Assembly (NCBI GenBank): GCA_964481005.1
Contig: CAYZRY010000001.1
Location: 1-64,000 of the forward strand
DNA: 64,000 nucleotides
Origin: CAYZRY01 sp964481005
GTDB taxonomy: Bacteria > Bacillota_I > Bacilli_A > RF39 > UBA660
Direction: 5' to 3'
Shown here: piece by piece, positions 7,403-15,917 of the stretch
How the letters are laid out: every line of letters starts with the position of its first letter
How positions within the stretch are numbered: position 1 is the first letter of the stretch
Made by a program: the position numbers and the translations under genes
The notes under the pieces: generated by a model
What the model was told of the DNA's origin: nothing
Seen by the model: the letters and a program-made list of their open reading frames with translations, nothing else
The model's database searches: none

Positions 7403-8053
7403 ATGGAAAAGAAAAAGTATCGTTACAGTTTAGCAGAAGAATTAATCAGTTCGATATCACACGGGATTGGAGCTCTCTTTAGCATCGTTGCTTTAGTGCT
7501 GCTCATCATTAAAAGTGTTCAACTTGAAAGTGTCAGCGCTCTTTCATCATCACTAGTCTATGGTTTTAGTTTGATTATTCTTTATTTGATGTCAACACTC
7601 TACCACAGTCTATCACCAAATCTAGTAGCTAAAAAAGTATTTCGCATACTTGATCACTGTAGTATCTATCTATTAATTATTGGAACTTATACTCCGATAC
7701 TTCTCTATGCTATGGGCGATAAAAGAGCATTAATACTATTTGTCATCATGCTTGCTATCGGAATAACAGGTATTGTTTTAAATGCAATCAGTATTGAAAA
7801 GTTTAAAGTCTACAGCTTTATATCTTATTTATTACTTGGATGGATTATCATTTTTTCACTACCAACTTTTTTAAAAGTTATCTCAAAAACTGCCATTACA
7901 TACATTGTTTGGGGAGGATTAAGTTATACAGTTGGAGCCATTATTTATCTAATTGGCAAGAAGGTTAAATACATGCACTCAATCTGGCACTTTTTTGTTC
8001 TTACAGCAAGTGTCCTGCACTTTATAGCAATATATTTTTATATTCTAAAATAG
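7403..8053 (+). CDS. trhA: Hemolysin III family membrane protein (TrhA/YqfA-like, PAQR-related)
   Basis: 216-residue polytopic membrane protein with about seven transmembrane helices. The three family signatures are visible: SISHGIGA near residues 18-25, STLYHSL with LDHCSIYLL in the middle (about 66-101), and HSIWHFFVLTASVLHF near the C-terminus. The histidines in these motifs match the predicted metal site of PAQR/CREST proteins. Homologues affect membrane lipid composition and fluidity rather than acting as true hemolysins. ATG 7403 follows AGAGGAAG; an in-frame ATG at 7367 lacks a ribosome site. Single-gene unit closed by a terminator. Confidence 0.88.
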   Translation: MEKKKYRYSLAEELISSISHGIGALFSIVALVLLIIKSVQLESVSALSSSLVYGFSLIILYLMSTLYHSLSPNLVAKKVFRILDHCSIYLLIIGTYTPILLYAMGDKRALILFVIMLAIGITGIVLNAISIEKFKVYSFISYLLLGWIIIFSLPTFLKVISKTAITYIVWGGLSYTVGAIIYLIGKKVKYMHSIWHFFVLTASVLHFIAIYFYILK

Positions 8054-8076
8054 CGACAAATTATGTCGCTTTTTTT
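8052..8076 (+). terminator. Intrinsic terminator after the hemolysin III gene
   Basis: Stem AGCGACA/TGTCGCT with an AAATT-type loop and a T-run. Confidence 0.88.
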
Positions 8077-8134
8077 AAAAAACTTATGATAGAGCTTATA
8101 GCTATGTTATATTTATAATATAGGTGGTGAATAT

Positions 8135-10768
8135 ATGAACTGGCATGAAATGAGTAAAGAAGAGATTTTAGATAAATATAAAACTAGTGTTAGAAAAGGT
8201 CTTAGTGATAGTGAGGCTAAAAAGAGATTAACTAAGTATGGTTTCAATATATTACCTAAAGAAAAGAAAGATAGTATCTTTGTAATTTTCTTTAGGCAAC
8301 TTATGGATCCAATCGTTTTACTACTTTTAGTAACAGTTATTTTTTCGCTTTTGATTAGAGAATACATCGATGCGATTGCAATAGCTTTTATTATTCTAGT
8401 TGATCTAGTTATGGGAACGCTTCAGGAGTGGAAGGCTGAGAAAAATGCCGAAGCTCTTTCGAGTATTATCAAAGTAATGGTTAATGTCATCAGAGATGGC
8501 AGAGAAAGATTAATCGATTCATCACTACTTGTTCCTGGCGATATTGTTGAACTTTCTTCTGGGGTCAAAGTAAGTAGTGATATGCGTATTATCGAAGCAC
8601 ATAATCTCCAGATAAATGAATCGATCTTGACAGGAGAGAGTACTGCGACTGTTAAAAGTAGTGACGTATTAAAAGGCGATCATTCTATTGGTGATCGATA
8701 CAACATGGCTTATTCTGGGACTTCAGTCATAACAGGAAGAGGTTTGGCAGTAGTCGTTGGAACTGGTACAAATACTGAGATTGGTAAGATTGCTGATCAC
8801 ATTATTTCTACTAAAGAAGCACCATCACCATTAACGGTAAGAATGAATAAATTCTCTAAACAGATTAGTTTGATGGTAGTCATTGTCGCAATCATTATAG
8901 CTATTGTTTTAGTAAGTAAAGATGTACCTAGAAATGAGATATTTTTATCGGTTATTGCTTTGTCGGTATCAGCTATGCCAGAAGGTCTTCCACTGGCATT
9001 AACGATGGCTCTTACTATCGCCTCAAACAGAATGGCGAAGAAAAATGTCATTGTTAAAAAGCTCAGTGCAGTTGAGAGTTTGGGTAGTTGTACGGTTATT
9101 GCATCCGATAAAACAGGAACACTAACAGTAAATGAACAGACAGCTAAAAAGATAGTTTTACCAGATGATACGCTATTTAATGTAAGTGGAACTGGATATA
9201 ATGATGCAGGTAAAGTTGAGGGGAAAGACCTTGGCTTGGCTGAAAAAATTGCTAAACTAGCGGCTCTTAATAACGAGGCACATTTAGATAAAATTGATGG
9301 TAAATGGATCAGTCATGGTGATTCGATTGATATTGCTTTTCTAGCTCTAGCGAAGAAGATGAAAATTGATTTAAGTAATGACATTATCGGTATTATTCCG
9401 TATGAGTCAGAAAATAAATATTCGGCAGTATTCTATCGTGATAAGAATAAAGTATACTGTAGTGTCAAAGGTTCACCAGAAGTCGTTTTAAAATTTTCTG
9501 AAACGATGGGAATTAAAAATGAAAAACTAAACATCAAAAAGATTGTCAAACAAAATGAAGACTTAGCAAAAGATGGTTATCGAGTAATTGCCATTGCTTC
9601 GGCCGAAGTAGCAAACTTCAAGGAAAAGGAAAACTATTCTCATAAAGATATTCCCAAGCTGAACTTCGATGGTTTAGTAGCTTTTATCGATCCGATAAGA
9701 AAAGAAGCAAAAAATGCTATTAGCGAATGTGCTAATGCTGGTATAAAAGTAGTAATGATAACAGGAGATCATCCGCTAACTGCCTATGCTATTGCTAAAG
9801 ATTTAGAGCTTGTTAAAACTGAAGATGAAGTAGCTACTGGCAGTGATGTTCAAAAATATTTTGATATGGGTGAAGCCGAATTTGATAAGTTTGTTGCAAG
9901 TAAGAGAATCTTTTCTCGTGTTAGTCCAACTGATAAATTAAATATTGTTCAGTCATATAAAAGACAGGGAGAGTTTATTGCTGTTACTGGTGATGGAGTA
10001 AATGATGCTCCGGCTATCCGCAGTGCTAATATCGGTATTGCGATGGGAAGCGGAACAGATGTTGCTAAAGAAACAGCTCGTATGATTATTGTCGATGATA
10101 ACTTTAACTCGATAGTAGCGGGTATCAAAGAGGGTAGAAATGCCTACAGTAATATTCGTAAGGTTAGTTATATGCTACTATCTTGTGGTATGGCTGAGGT
10201 TTTCTTCTTTATCTTGTCACTACTTGCTAATATGGAATTGCCACTGGTTGCTATTCAGTTACTATGGTTAAATATCGTTACAGATGGATTACAAGACTTT
10301 GCTTTATCGTTTGAAAAAGCCGAACCAGATATTATGAAAAAACCACCGATAAGTACCAAAGAAAATATTTTTAATAATGAACTTATCCGTGAAGTTGCAA
10401 TAGCGGGTGGAGTAATAGGTATAGTTGTCTTTATAGTTTGGGTTTATCTTATTAAAAATGTTGGAATGGAGGCCTATGTCGCTAGAGGTTACATCATGGC
10501 TCTAATGGTCTTTATGCAAAATGTCCATGTACTAAATTGCCGTAGTGAAGATCGTTCTGTCTTTAAAGTACCATTATCAACTAATAAATTAGTGGTTGTT
10601 ACAATCATTAGTGCAATCGCACTGCAAGTAATTGTCATGGAAGTACCATTCCTATCACAGTTTTTGAAAACTACAAGTATTCCATTTATTCATCTAGTAT
10701 ATCTCTTCTTAATATCATTAATTATTCTAGTAATAATGGAAATATATAAAAAATTAAAAAGAACTTAG
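8135..10768 (+). CDS. Cation-translocating P-type ATPase, calcium type (P2)
   Basis: 877-residue P-type ATPase, probably exporting calcium. The actuator-domain TGES is at residues 166-169. M4 carries MPEGLPLALT around 281-290, whose PEGL turn is typical of Ca2+-transporting P2 pumps. The phosphorylated Asp is D325 in SDKTGT. Nucleotide-domain and hinge motifs (MITGDHP, then VTGDGVNDAP) follow, and the C-terminal helices include WLNIVTDGLQD. The N-terminal cation-ATPase domain starts directly at residue 1. The ribosome site is AGGTGG. Length is normal for the class. Na+, Ca2+ or Mn2+ specificity cannot be settled by eye, but calcium is the best guess. Confidence 0.92.
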   Translation: MNWHEMSKEEILDKYKTSVRKGLSDSEAKKRLTKYGFNILPKEKKDSIFVIFFRQLMDPIVLLLLVTVIFSLLIREYIDAIAIAFIILVDLVMGTLQEWKAEKNAEALSSIIKVMVNVIRDGRERLIDSSLLVPGDIVELSSGVKVSSDMRIIEAHNLQINESILTGESTATVKSSDVLKGDHSIGDRYNMAYSGTSVITGRGLAVVVGTGTNTEIGKIADHIISTKEAPSPLTVRMNKFSKQISLMVVIVAIIIAIVLVSKDVPRNEIFLSVIALSVSAMPEGLPLALTMALTIASNRMAKKNVIVKKLSAVESLGSCTVIASDKTGTLTVNEQTAKKIVLPDDTLFNVSGTGYNDAGKVEGKDLGLAEKIAKLAALNNEAHLDKIDGKWISHGDSIDIAFLALAKKMKIDLSNDIIGIIPYESENKYSAVFYRDKNKVYCSVKGSPEVVLKFSETMGIKNEKLNIKKIVKQNEDLAKDGYRVIAIASAEVANFKEKENYSHKDIPKLNFDGLVAFIDPIRKEAKNAISECANAGIKVVMITGDHPLTAYAIAKDLELVKTEDEVATGSDVQKYFDMGEAEFDKFVASKRIFSRVSPTDKLNIVQSYKRQGEFIAVTGDGVNDAPAIRSANIGIAMGSGTDVAKETARMIIVDDNFNSIVAGIKEGRNAYSNIRKVSYMLLSCGMAEVFFFILSLLANMELPLVAIQLLWLNIVTDGLQDFALSFEKAEPDIMKKPPISTKENIFNNELIREVAIAGGVIGIVVFIVWVYLIKNVGMEAYVARGYIMALMVFMQNVHVLNCRSEDRSVFKVPLSTNKLVVVTIISAIALQVIVMEVPFLSQFLKTTSIPFIHLVYLFLISLIILVIMEIYKKLKRT

Positions 10769-10780
10769 TTCTTTTTTTTA
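10756..10780 (+). terminator. Intrinsic terminator after the P-type ATPase gene
   Basis: A-rich stem AAAAAGAACT/AGTTCTTTTT overlapping the stop codon, with a T-run. It isolates the bacteriocin operon from the upstream gene. Confidence 0.8.
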
Positions 10781-10827
10781 GGAAAAAAATTATATATCGT
10801 CAATTATTACTTTAAGGAAGTGAATTG

Positions 10828-12894
10828 ATGCTTAGGAAATATCCGACTGTCTTGCAGGAGGGAGCAAATGACTGTGGACCTTGTTGCTTGCTTATGATAA
10901 TAAGGTCTTACGGTGGTGATTACTCACTTGAAAAACTGCGTGAATTAACTAAAACAAATCTTGATGGAACAACAGCATTTCATTTGACATCGGCTGCCAA
11001 TAGTTTAGGTTTTAGTGCTTGGACAGTAAAGGGAAGGATTAGTGATTTAAAAAAGGAACTATTTCCGTGCATAGCTCATATCATAAATGACCAAGGATAT
11101 TTACATTTCATTGTAATTAATCAAATCAAGGGAAAACACTTAATAGTTTCGGATCCAGCTATCGGTGTTAGAACAATGATGATCGAAGACTTTGAAAAGA
11201 TAAGTACTGGTAATTTTATTTTGCTCAGTTTAGTTAAACATCTGCCTAAGATAAAAGAAAATAATTTTGTTAGTAATCAACTAAAAGATTTTATTTATAA
11301 GTACAGAAACTTATTCTTAAGTGTTTTAGTGATATCACTAATTTATACTTCATTAAATATTTTTCTATCATATAGGCTTCAGCTATATATTGAAACTGTC
11401 ATAAAGTTTTATTCTAAGAATAATCTTATCTTGATTAGTTTAATAGTGTTACTTGTATCGATAATAAAAATAATTAGTGATAGATTCAGATTTCAACTTA
11501 TCAATTATCTTAAACATGAACTGGATGAAAAATTAATGATAGAAGCCTATGGGCAAATAATTAAGCTTCCTTATTTATACTATAAAAATAGAAGTAGTGG
11601 AGAAATAATTGCTCGCTTGCAAGACTTAGGTGAGATTAAAGAATCGATTAGTCGTATATTTGTTGGAGTATTGGTCGATTTACTTTTATCTGTTTTTGCT
11701 TTTGTAATGCTTAATAAAATTAGTTCAAAACTGACAGCAATAGTCTTAATCACAGCTATCATTTTAGTGTTAACAACTTTGATATTTAGACCACTTAGTA
11801 GTTATTATCTTAAAAGTAATAAAGAATTAAGTGCCAAATTAAACTCATATATGATTGAGTCAATTTCCAGTGTCGATACGGTCAAAGGTTTACACCTAGA
11901 AAGTTTGCTGGAAAATAACTTTTTCAAACAGTATAAAAAGCTCTTAAAAGAAAGCTATAAATTAAATAACTTGTATAGTTATGAGAATATGCTTAGAGAA
12001 CTTGTTTATGATCTAGCTTTAGTTGTAATTATCTTTGTAGCAAGTCAGCTAATATTTAAAGGTTTATTAACTTTGCCTAAAATGATCACATATTTATCGT
12101 TATTGGTATATTTTTTAGAGCCGATTAAGAGTTTAATTGATATTAACTTATCTGTTAAGGAATTAATGCTAACAAGCAGTAGACTCAATCATCTATTTGA
12201 AGTTAGTAAAGAAGAGTTAGATATTAAAAACAATTTGATAATTGATAATTATGATATTGAGTTTAAGGATTTAAGTTATTCATATGACGGAAATAGAAAT
12301 GTAATTGATAAGCTTAATTTAAAAATAAAAAGTGGTTCTAAAGTTTTTATTAGCGGAGAAAGTGGTAGTGGAAAAAGTACTTTGTTTAAACTCTTGATGG
12401 CTTATTTTAGTTACGAAGAAGGAAAAATATACATCGGTCAAAATGAAATTGCTAATTATGATTTAAGAGATCTCAGAGAAAATATTGTCTATGTCTCTCA
12501 AAGTGAGGTAATTTACAACGATACCCTATATAATAACGTGACACTGGGAAGAGTTGTGTCTTACGAAGAGTTTCTTAGCGTAGCAAAGATGACCGATACT
12601 TTAGATGTAGGTAAAGTTGCCGGGGCTAACTATAAAATCGAAGAAGCTGGTTTTAATTTAAGTGGGGGAGAGCGCCAGCGAATAATGTTAGCTAGAGCAC
12701 TTTTGTCTAAGGCTAAAATATATATTTTTGATGAGAGCTTAAGTCAGTTAGATGTAGAAAGAGAAAGATTAATTTTAAAAAATATTTTTACCAATTACAA
12801 AGATTCAACTTTTATTGTCATTTCACATCGCAAAGTAAATGAAGATTTATTTGATGAAAAGTATGTTTTGAAAGAGGGAAGATTACATGCTTGA
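10828..12894 (+). CDS. Peptidase C39 domain-containing ABC transporter (bacteriocin export/processing)
   Basis: 688-residue fused peptidase and exporter. Residues 1-140 are a C39 peptidase with the motif QEGANDCGPCCL, giving catalytic C16, plus H93 in GYLHF and D109 in SDPA. A six-helix transmembrane domain spans about 155-430. The ATPase domain has Walker A GESGSGKST at about 509-517, signature LSGGERQR at about 611-618, and Walker B IYIFDES. Such proteins cut double-glycine leaders and export the peptide. ATG 10828 follows AAGGAAGTG; TTG 10825 is less likely. It overlaps the accessory gene by eight bases and shares its operon with two double-glycine peptide genes, which are its obvious substrates. 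Confidence 0.95.
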   Translation: MLRKYPTVLQEGANDCGPCCLLMIIRSYGGDYSLEKLRELTKTNLDGTTAFHLTSAANSLGFSAWTVKGRISDLKKELFPCIAHIINDQGYLHFIVINQIKGKHLIVSDPAIGVRTMMIEDFEKISTGNFILLSLVKHLPKIKENNFVSNQLKDFIYKYRNLFLSVLVISLIYTSLNIFLSYRLQLYIETVIKFYSKNNLILISLIVLLVSIIKIISDRFRFQLINYLKHELDEKLMIEAYGQIIKLPYLYYKNRSSGEIIARLQDLGEIKESISRIFVGVLVDLLLSVFAFVMLNKISSKLTAIVLITAIILVLTTLIFRPLSSYYLKSNKELSAKLNSYMIESISSVDTVKGLHLESLLENNFFKQYKKLLKESYKLNNLYSYENMLRELVYDLALVVIIFVASQLIFKGLLTLPKMITYLSLLVYFLEPIKSLIDINLSVKELMLTSSRLNHLFEVSKEELDIKNNLIIDNYDIEFKDLSYSYDGNRNVIDKLNLKIKSGSKVFISGESGSGKSTLFKLLMAYFSYEEGKIYIGQNEIANYDLRDLRENIVYVSQSEVIYNDTLYNNVTLGRVVSYEEFLSVAKMTDTLDVGKVAGANYKIEEAGFNLSGGERQRIMLARALLSKAKIYIFDESLSQLDVERERLILKNIFTNYKDSTFIVISHRKVNEDLFDEKYVLKEGRLHA

Positions 12895-13300
12895 AATAAT
12901 AGATTTTAAAGAAAGAATAAGCTGTAAAAAAATGTATTTAAAATACATATTACTTGTATTTTTATTAGTTATGTCACTTTTTTATATAAATGAAAAATTT
13001 AAATATGATGATTATATTTTAGTAAATGGCGCATCATTTGGTGAAAAGAAAGTTGTAGCTATCATTCAAAGTAATAATTTGATTCTTTTTGAGAAGAATA
13101 ATGAATTATATATTAAAAATGAAAAATTTGCTTACAGAATAAACAGTATCAAAAAAGATAAGATTATGATTGATGGTAATTATAACCAAGAAGTTATTAT
13201 TGACTTAGATAAGCCAGTAAGTGATGAAGTATTTGAGCTCAAACTAATTACTTCATCAGAGCCATTTATAAATCATCTATTAAGAAAATTATGGAGGTAA
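12887..13300 (+). CDS. Bacteriocin export accessory protein candidate (single-TM, HlyD-like tail)
   Basis: 137 residues. A basic N-terminus is followed by one hydrophobic helix (about residues 19-38) and an extracytoplasmic beta-rich domain with repeated Lys/Ile/Asn strands. The chain ends FINHLLRKLWR, reminiscent of the C-termini of HlyD-like bacteriocin secretion accessory proteins. At 137 residues it lacks the long coiled-coil hairpin of normal HlyD adaptors, so it would be a minimal version. It overlaps the transporter gene by eight bases and is followed one base later by the first peptide gene. The role as transport partner is inferred from position; an immunity role cannot be excluded. 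Confidence 0.68.
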   Translation: MLEIIDFKERISCKKMYLKYILLVFLLVMSLFYINEKFKYDDYILVNGASFGEKKVVAIIQSNNLILFEKNNELYIKNEKFAYRINSIKKDKIMIDGNYNQEVIIDLDKPVSDEVFELKLITSSEPFINHLLRKLWR

Positions 13301-13301
13301 A

Positions 13302-13448
13302 GTGAAAGAGTTAAACGAAAGAGAAAGTATGGATATTATGGGTGGAGCAATGCCTTGGTGGATACCGCTTAGTATTGGTCTTGGACTACTTGCTGTCTTT
13401 GGCATCGGAGTTTGGTCAGGTTATACTCGTCCGATGAAGTGTCATTAG
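13302..13448 (+). CDS. Double-glycine leader bacteriocin peptide, component 1
   Basis: 48-residue peptide starting at GTG, with GGAGGT four bases upstream. The leader MKELNERESMDIMGG (residues 1-15) has the expected L at -12, E at -8, I at -4 and GG at -2/-1. The mature part (33 residues, from A16) starts with the Trp-rich AMPWWIP, continues as a hydrophobic glycine-rich helix and contains GVWSG at 36-40, a GxxxG motif. It ends in SGYTRPMKCH with a single Cys at 47. GxxxG motifs mediate helix pairing in class IIb two-peptide bacteriocins. The gene lies directly after the C39 transporter and its accessory gene, and abuts component 2. I cannot match it to a named bacteriocin. Confidence 0.87.
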   Translation: MKELNERESMDIMGGAMPWWIPLSIGLGLLAVFGIGVWSGYTRPMKCH

Positions 13449-13619
13449 ATGAAACACTTAAAAGTAGATGAGATGCTCCAAATTAGGGGCGGTGCAAAAC
13501 TATCTGGGACATATATTAATGCCATTGTCGGAGCCGTTAAAATAGTCTTTGAAATAGGAAGAGCTTTCGGTTCATCGATAAGACGAAGCATCACGGGAAC
13601 GCTATGTCAAACAAGGTAA
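13449..13619 (+). CDS. Double-glycine leader bacteriocin peptide, component 2
   Basis: 56-residue peptide whose ATG immediately follows the stop codon of component 1. The leader MKHLKVDEMLQIRGG has the same length and register as the first (L4, E8, I12, G14, G15) plus M9 at -7. The 41-residue mature part begins AKLSG (an AxxxG-type motif) and has GRAFG at 37-41, a GxxxG motif. It is amphipathic and positively charged (RR at 45-46), with one Cys at 53 near the end. Different mature sequences with matched leaders are what a two-peptide bacteriocin predicts. No strong ribosome site is present, so translation probably depends on coupling, giving near-equimolar output. Confidence 0.87.
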   Translation: MKHLKVDEMLQIRGGAKLSGTYINAIVGAVKIVFEIGRAFGSSIRRSITGTLCQTR

Positions 13620-13738
13620 AGAGTGTTATCCTAAGCATTTTAATTCTACCTGGAATATCGTTAATCTTTACTGATCTAATTAAAAATAGTTTTATTCTCG
13701 GGGAGATACTTGGAACTATTTTACGAAGAGCTTTTTAG
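13604..13738 (+). CDS. Small hydrophobic peptide, candidate bacteriocin immunity protein
   Basis: 44 residues, overlapping the end of component 2 by 16 bases in another frame. It has a basic N-terminus (MSNKVK), a hydrophobic stretch at about 7-23, a short polar turn (TDLIKN) and a second hydrophobic stretch at about 29-40, ending in RRAF. There is no double-glycine leader, so it is unlikely to be exported by the C39 transporter. A tiny membrane protein next to a class IIb peptide pair is the usual position of the immunity gene. The alternative is a leaderless third peptide. It is immediately followed by the operon terminator, and there is only a weak ribosome site (GGGAA). Confidence 0.66.
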   Translation: MSNKVKSVILSILILPGISLIFTDLIKNSFILGEILGTILRRAF

Positions 13739-13762
13739 CAGCACAATTGTGCTGCTTTACTT
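13737..13762 (+). terminator. Terminator of the bacteriocin operon
   Basis: Perfect palindrome AGCAGCACAA/TTGTGCTGCT followed by TTTACTTTT. It begins in the stop codon of the candidate immunity gene. Confidence 0.82.
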
Positions 13763-13806
13763 TTACTTTTGATAATGATATATTAGACCCATGTTCGGAG
13801 GGTTTT

Positions 13807-14562
13807 ATGATTAAAAAAGTAGAGATCAATTACTGGAAGTTAAAAGAGTTGGTCGGTACAAGTCAAAACTATGATGAAGGATTCAATTGGCTTAGTTTTA
13901 AGTATGATGATGAATATTTAATCAAACTTGAAAAAAGCCTTTTTGGAAAAGATAAATTAATGAGTGAAGATGACTTTTCCAGATATTTAGCTTGGCGCAA
14001 GGAGCATTATCAAAGCAATCAGTTATTTGATTGCAATATTGTTCTCCAGCAGGAAGCGTTATCAAAATTACAAAACAAAGTTAAATTGACAACTTTTCCA
14101 CAAGCGATTGTTTTTGTTGGACCAGCTCCATTTGGATTACTAGTTCCAAAATATGAAAACTATCAAACAATGGATAAACTAAAGTTATCATATGATGAAA
14201 TGAAAAGTGCTTTCGATGCTGTTATCGATGCAAATGAAGAACTGCTTGAAAATCGTATCTATGCTAGTGAATCAGCTTATCCAGAAAATGTTGCTATCGA
14301 TAGAAATAGTGGCGATGTGAAGTTAGTTGGACTTTATGGACCAAACATTAAAACCAGTCTAATGCGCAGTAGTGGAAACGAAAACAAAGTATATGAACAA
14401 ATGGTTGTAGCATACCAACTATTAAATCAGCAGTATGTAAGTAATCCAATGGAATTTGCTAAAGAAATGGATAATACTAATCTTTATCGTATTACTGCCA
14501 AGACATTTGGCGAGAGTTTAAATCAAATAGATGTCGCTGTAAAAAAGATAGGAAGAAGATAA
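13807..14562 (+). CDS. Hypothetical protein
   Basis: 251 residues, soluble, not recognised with confidence. One segment (YPENVAIDRNSGDVKLVGL, about residues 158-176) resembles the catalytic-loop-to-metal-loop stretch of the kinase-like protein at 5760-6653, with N and D residues similarly spaced. The catalytic-loop Asp is replaced, so if it is a kinase fold it would be degenerate. The N-terminal 80 residues are charged and aromatic. The start is ATG 13807, five bases after GGAGGG; upstream in-frame codons fall in the bacteriocin terminator. Being just downstream of that operon it might relate to it, but it has its own terminator on each side. Confidence 0.6.
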   Translation: MIKKVEINYWKLKELVGTSQNYDEGFNWLSFKYDDEYLIKLEKSLFGKDKLMSEDDFSRYLAWRKEHYQSNQLFDCNIVLQQEALSKLQNKVKLTTFPQAIVFVGPAPFGLLVPKYENYQTMDKLKLSYDEMKSAFDAVIDANEELLENRIYASESAYPENVAIDRNSGDVKLVGLYGPNIKTSLMRSSGNENKVYEQMVVAYQLLNQQYVSNPMEFAKEMDNTNLYRITAKTFGESLNQIDVAVKKIGRR

Positions 14563-14580
14563 TTTTTCTATCTTTTTATT
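14542..14580 (+). terminator. Intrinsic terminator before ftsA
   Basis: Stem AAAAAGATAG/CTATCTTTTT with a 16-base loop that carries the stop codon, followed by TTATT. A second small hairpin ATAGC/GCTAT lies at about 14591-14604. Confidence 0.7.
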
Positions 14581-14669
14581 ATTTGTATCAATAGCTAGGG
14601 CTATTTGTAATTGCATAGATTATAATTTAATAGTATAATTAATTTAAATAATATAGGAGCTGATGCAAG

Positions 14670-15908
14670 TTGAGAAACATATATACTGGTATTGATATTG
14701 GCAGTGATAGTATCAAAATAGTTATTGCTGAAAAGACCGAAGATCGCTATCTTGTTTTGGCGACTGTTAATAGTAAAGTTGAAGGTATAAGACGTGGTCT
14801 AATTACCGATTTAGATAAAGTCGAAGACAGTATGAAAATAGCGCTTAGTGAAGCGGAACGTAAAATTGGTTTTAAGCTTACTAAGGCACTTGTTTCTATA
14901 CCTAGTTTAGAACCTAAAATTATAGTTGAAAAAGCTAAAATTAAAATATATGGTGATGAAGTTAGCAGTAGAGATATCTCTAATGTTTTAGAAGAAGTTA
15001 GCAAAGGAGCAGTTGATCCAAAAGATGAATTAGTGTGTGTAACACCAATTATGTTTAGTATCGATAAAAAAGAAAATATCAAAAAACCACTTGGTCAAAG
15101 TGGGAAGAGTCTTGGTGTAAATGCTGTGATTGTCAGTACTCCGAAAAAATATCTATATCCATATTTCAGTTTGTTTAATGATCTAGATATTGAGATTATC
15201 GATTTGACTTTAAATACAATTGCAGACTATGCGACAGCACGAGATAGCAAGAAAGATGATGGTCTTGGAGCAGTTGTCAATATCGGCGAAGATATGATCG
15301 ATATAGCTGTCTTTAATAAAGGAATAATGATTAAAACTGACAGTATAAAACTCGGTAGTAGAAATGTCGATCGTGACATATCTTATGTATATGGGGTTGA
15401 GCTAACAACATCGAGAAAACTTAAAGAACGTTTTGCTTATGCTAGTAAAGCTGAGGCCGATGCCAATGATACTTTAGATTTGCCATCAGTTGATGGGGGA
15501 ACTATCAGTATCAATCAAAAGGAAGTTTCAGAAGTTAGTCATGCACGCATTAAAGAAATGTTAGAGCTAGCAAAAAAATCAATAAATAACTTAACAAATC
15601 GTAAAATAAGTTATATAATTGTAACAGGCGGTCTAAGTGAATTGCTTGGGTTTGAAAAAGTTGTCGATGAAGTCTTTGGACTTGTTGCTAAAACTTTGAA
15701 AATTAGTGAGCTTGGAATTAGACACAATAGTTATTCAAGTGCTTACGGAATCATTAAATACTACAACGATAAAATGGATCTAAGGGGAAGAAATTACTCT
15801 ATGGTCAGTGAAGAAGATGTCGTACTTATGATGAATAATATAAATGAGAATGTAATGGATACTAAAGTAGAGAAGATTAGTAAAGTATCTAATTACTTCA
15901 TTCAATAG
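14670..15908 (+). CDS. ftsA: Cell division protein FtsA
   Basis: 412-residue actin-like ATPase that tethers FtsZ to the membrane. The phosphate-1 motif GIDIGSDSIKIVIAE is at residues 7-21; the 1C domain (about 85-165) contains the SHS2-like insertion; connect and adenosine motifs follow (VVNIGEDMIDIAVF, then YIIVTGGLSELLGF). The chain ends with an amphipathic stretch (EKISKVSNYFIQ) that may serve as the membrane-targeting helix, although the usual long linker is short. The start is TTG 14670, ten bases after AGGAG; the nearby ATG is out of frame. It precedes ftsZ by nine bases. The upstream dcw genes (ftsQ, mur genes) are absent here. Confidence 0.93.
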   Translation: MRNIYTGIDIGSDSIKIVIAEKTEDRYLVLATVNSKVEGIRRGLITDLDKVEDSMKIALSEAERKIGFKLTKALVSIPSLEPKIIVEKAKIKIYGDEVSSRDISNVLEEVSKGAVDPKDELVCVTPIMFSIDKKENIKKPLGQSGKSLGVNAVIVSTPKKYLYPYFSLFNDLDIEIIDLTLNTIADYATARDSKKDDGLGAVVNIGEDMIDIAVFNKGIMIKTDSIKLGSRNVDRDISYVYGVELTTSRKLKERFAYASKAEADANDTLDLPSVDGGTISINQKEVSEVSHARIKEMLELAKKSINNLTNRKISYIIVTGGLSELLGFEKVVDEVFGLVAKTLKISELGIRHNSYSSAYGIIKYYNDKMDLRGRNYSMVSEEDVVLMMNNINENVMDTKVEKISKVSNYFIQ

Positions 15909-15917
15909 GAGGTTTAA

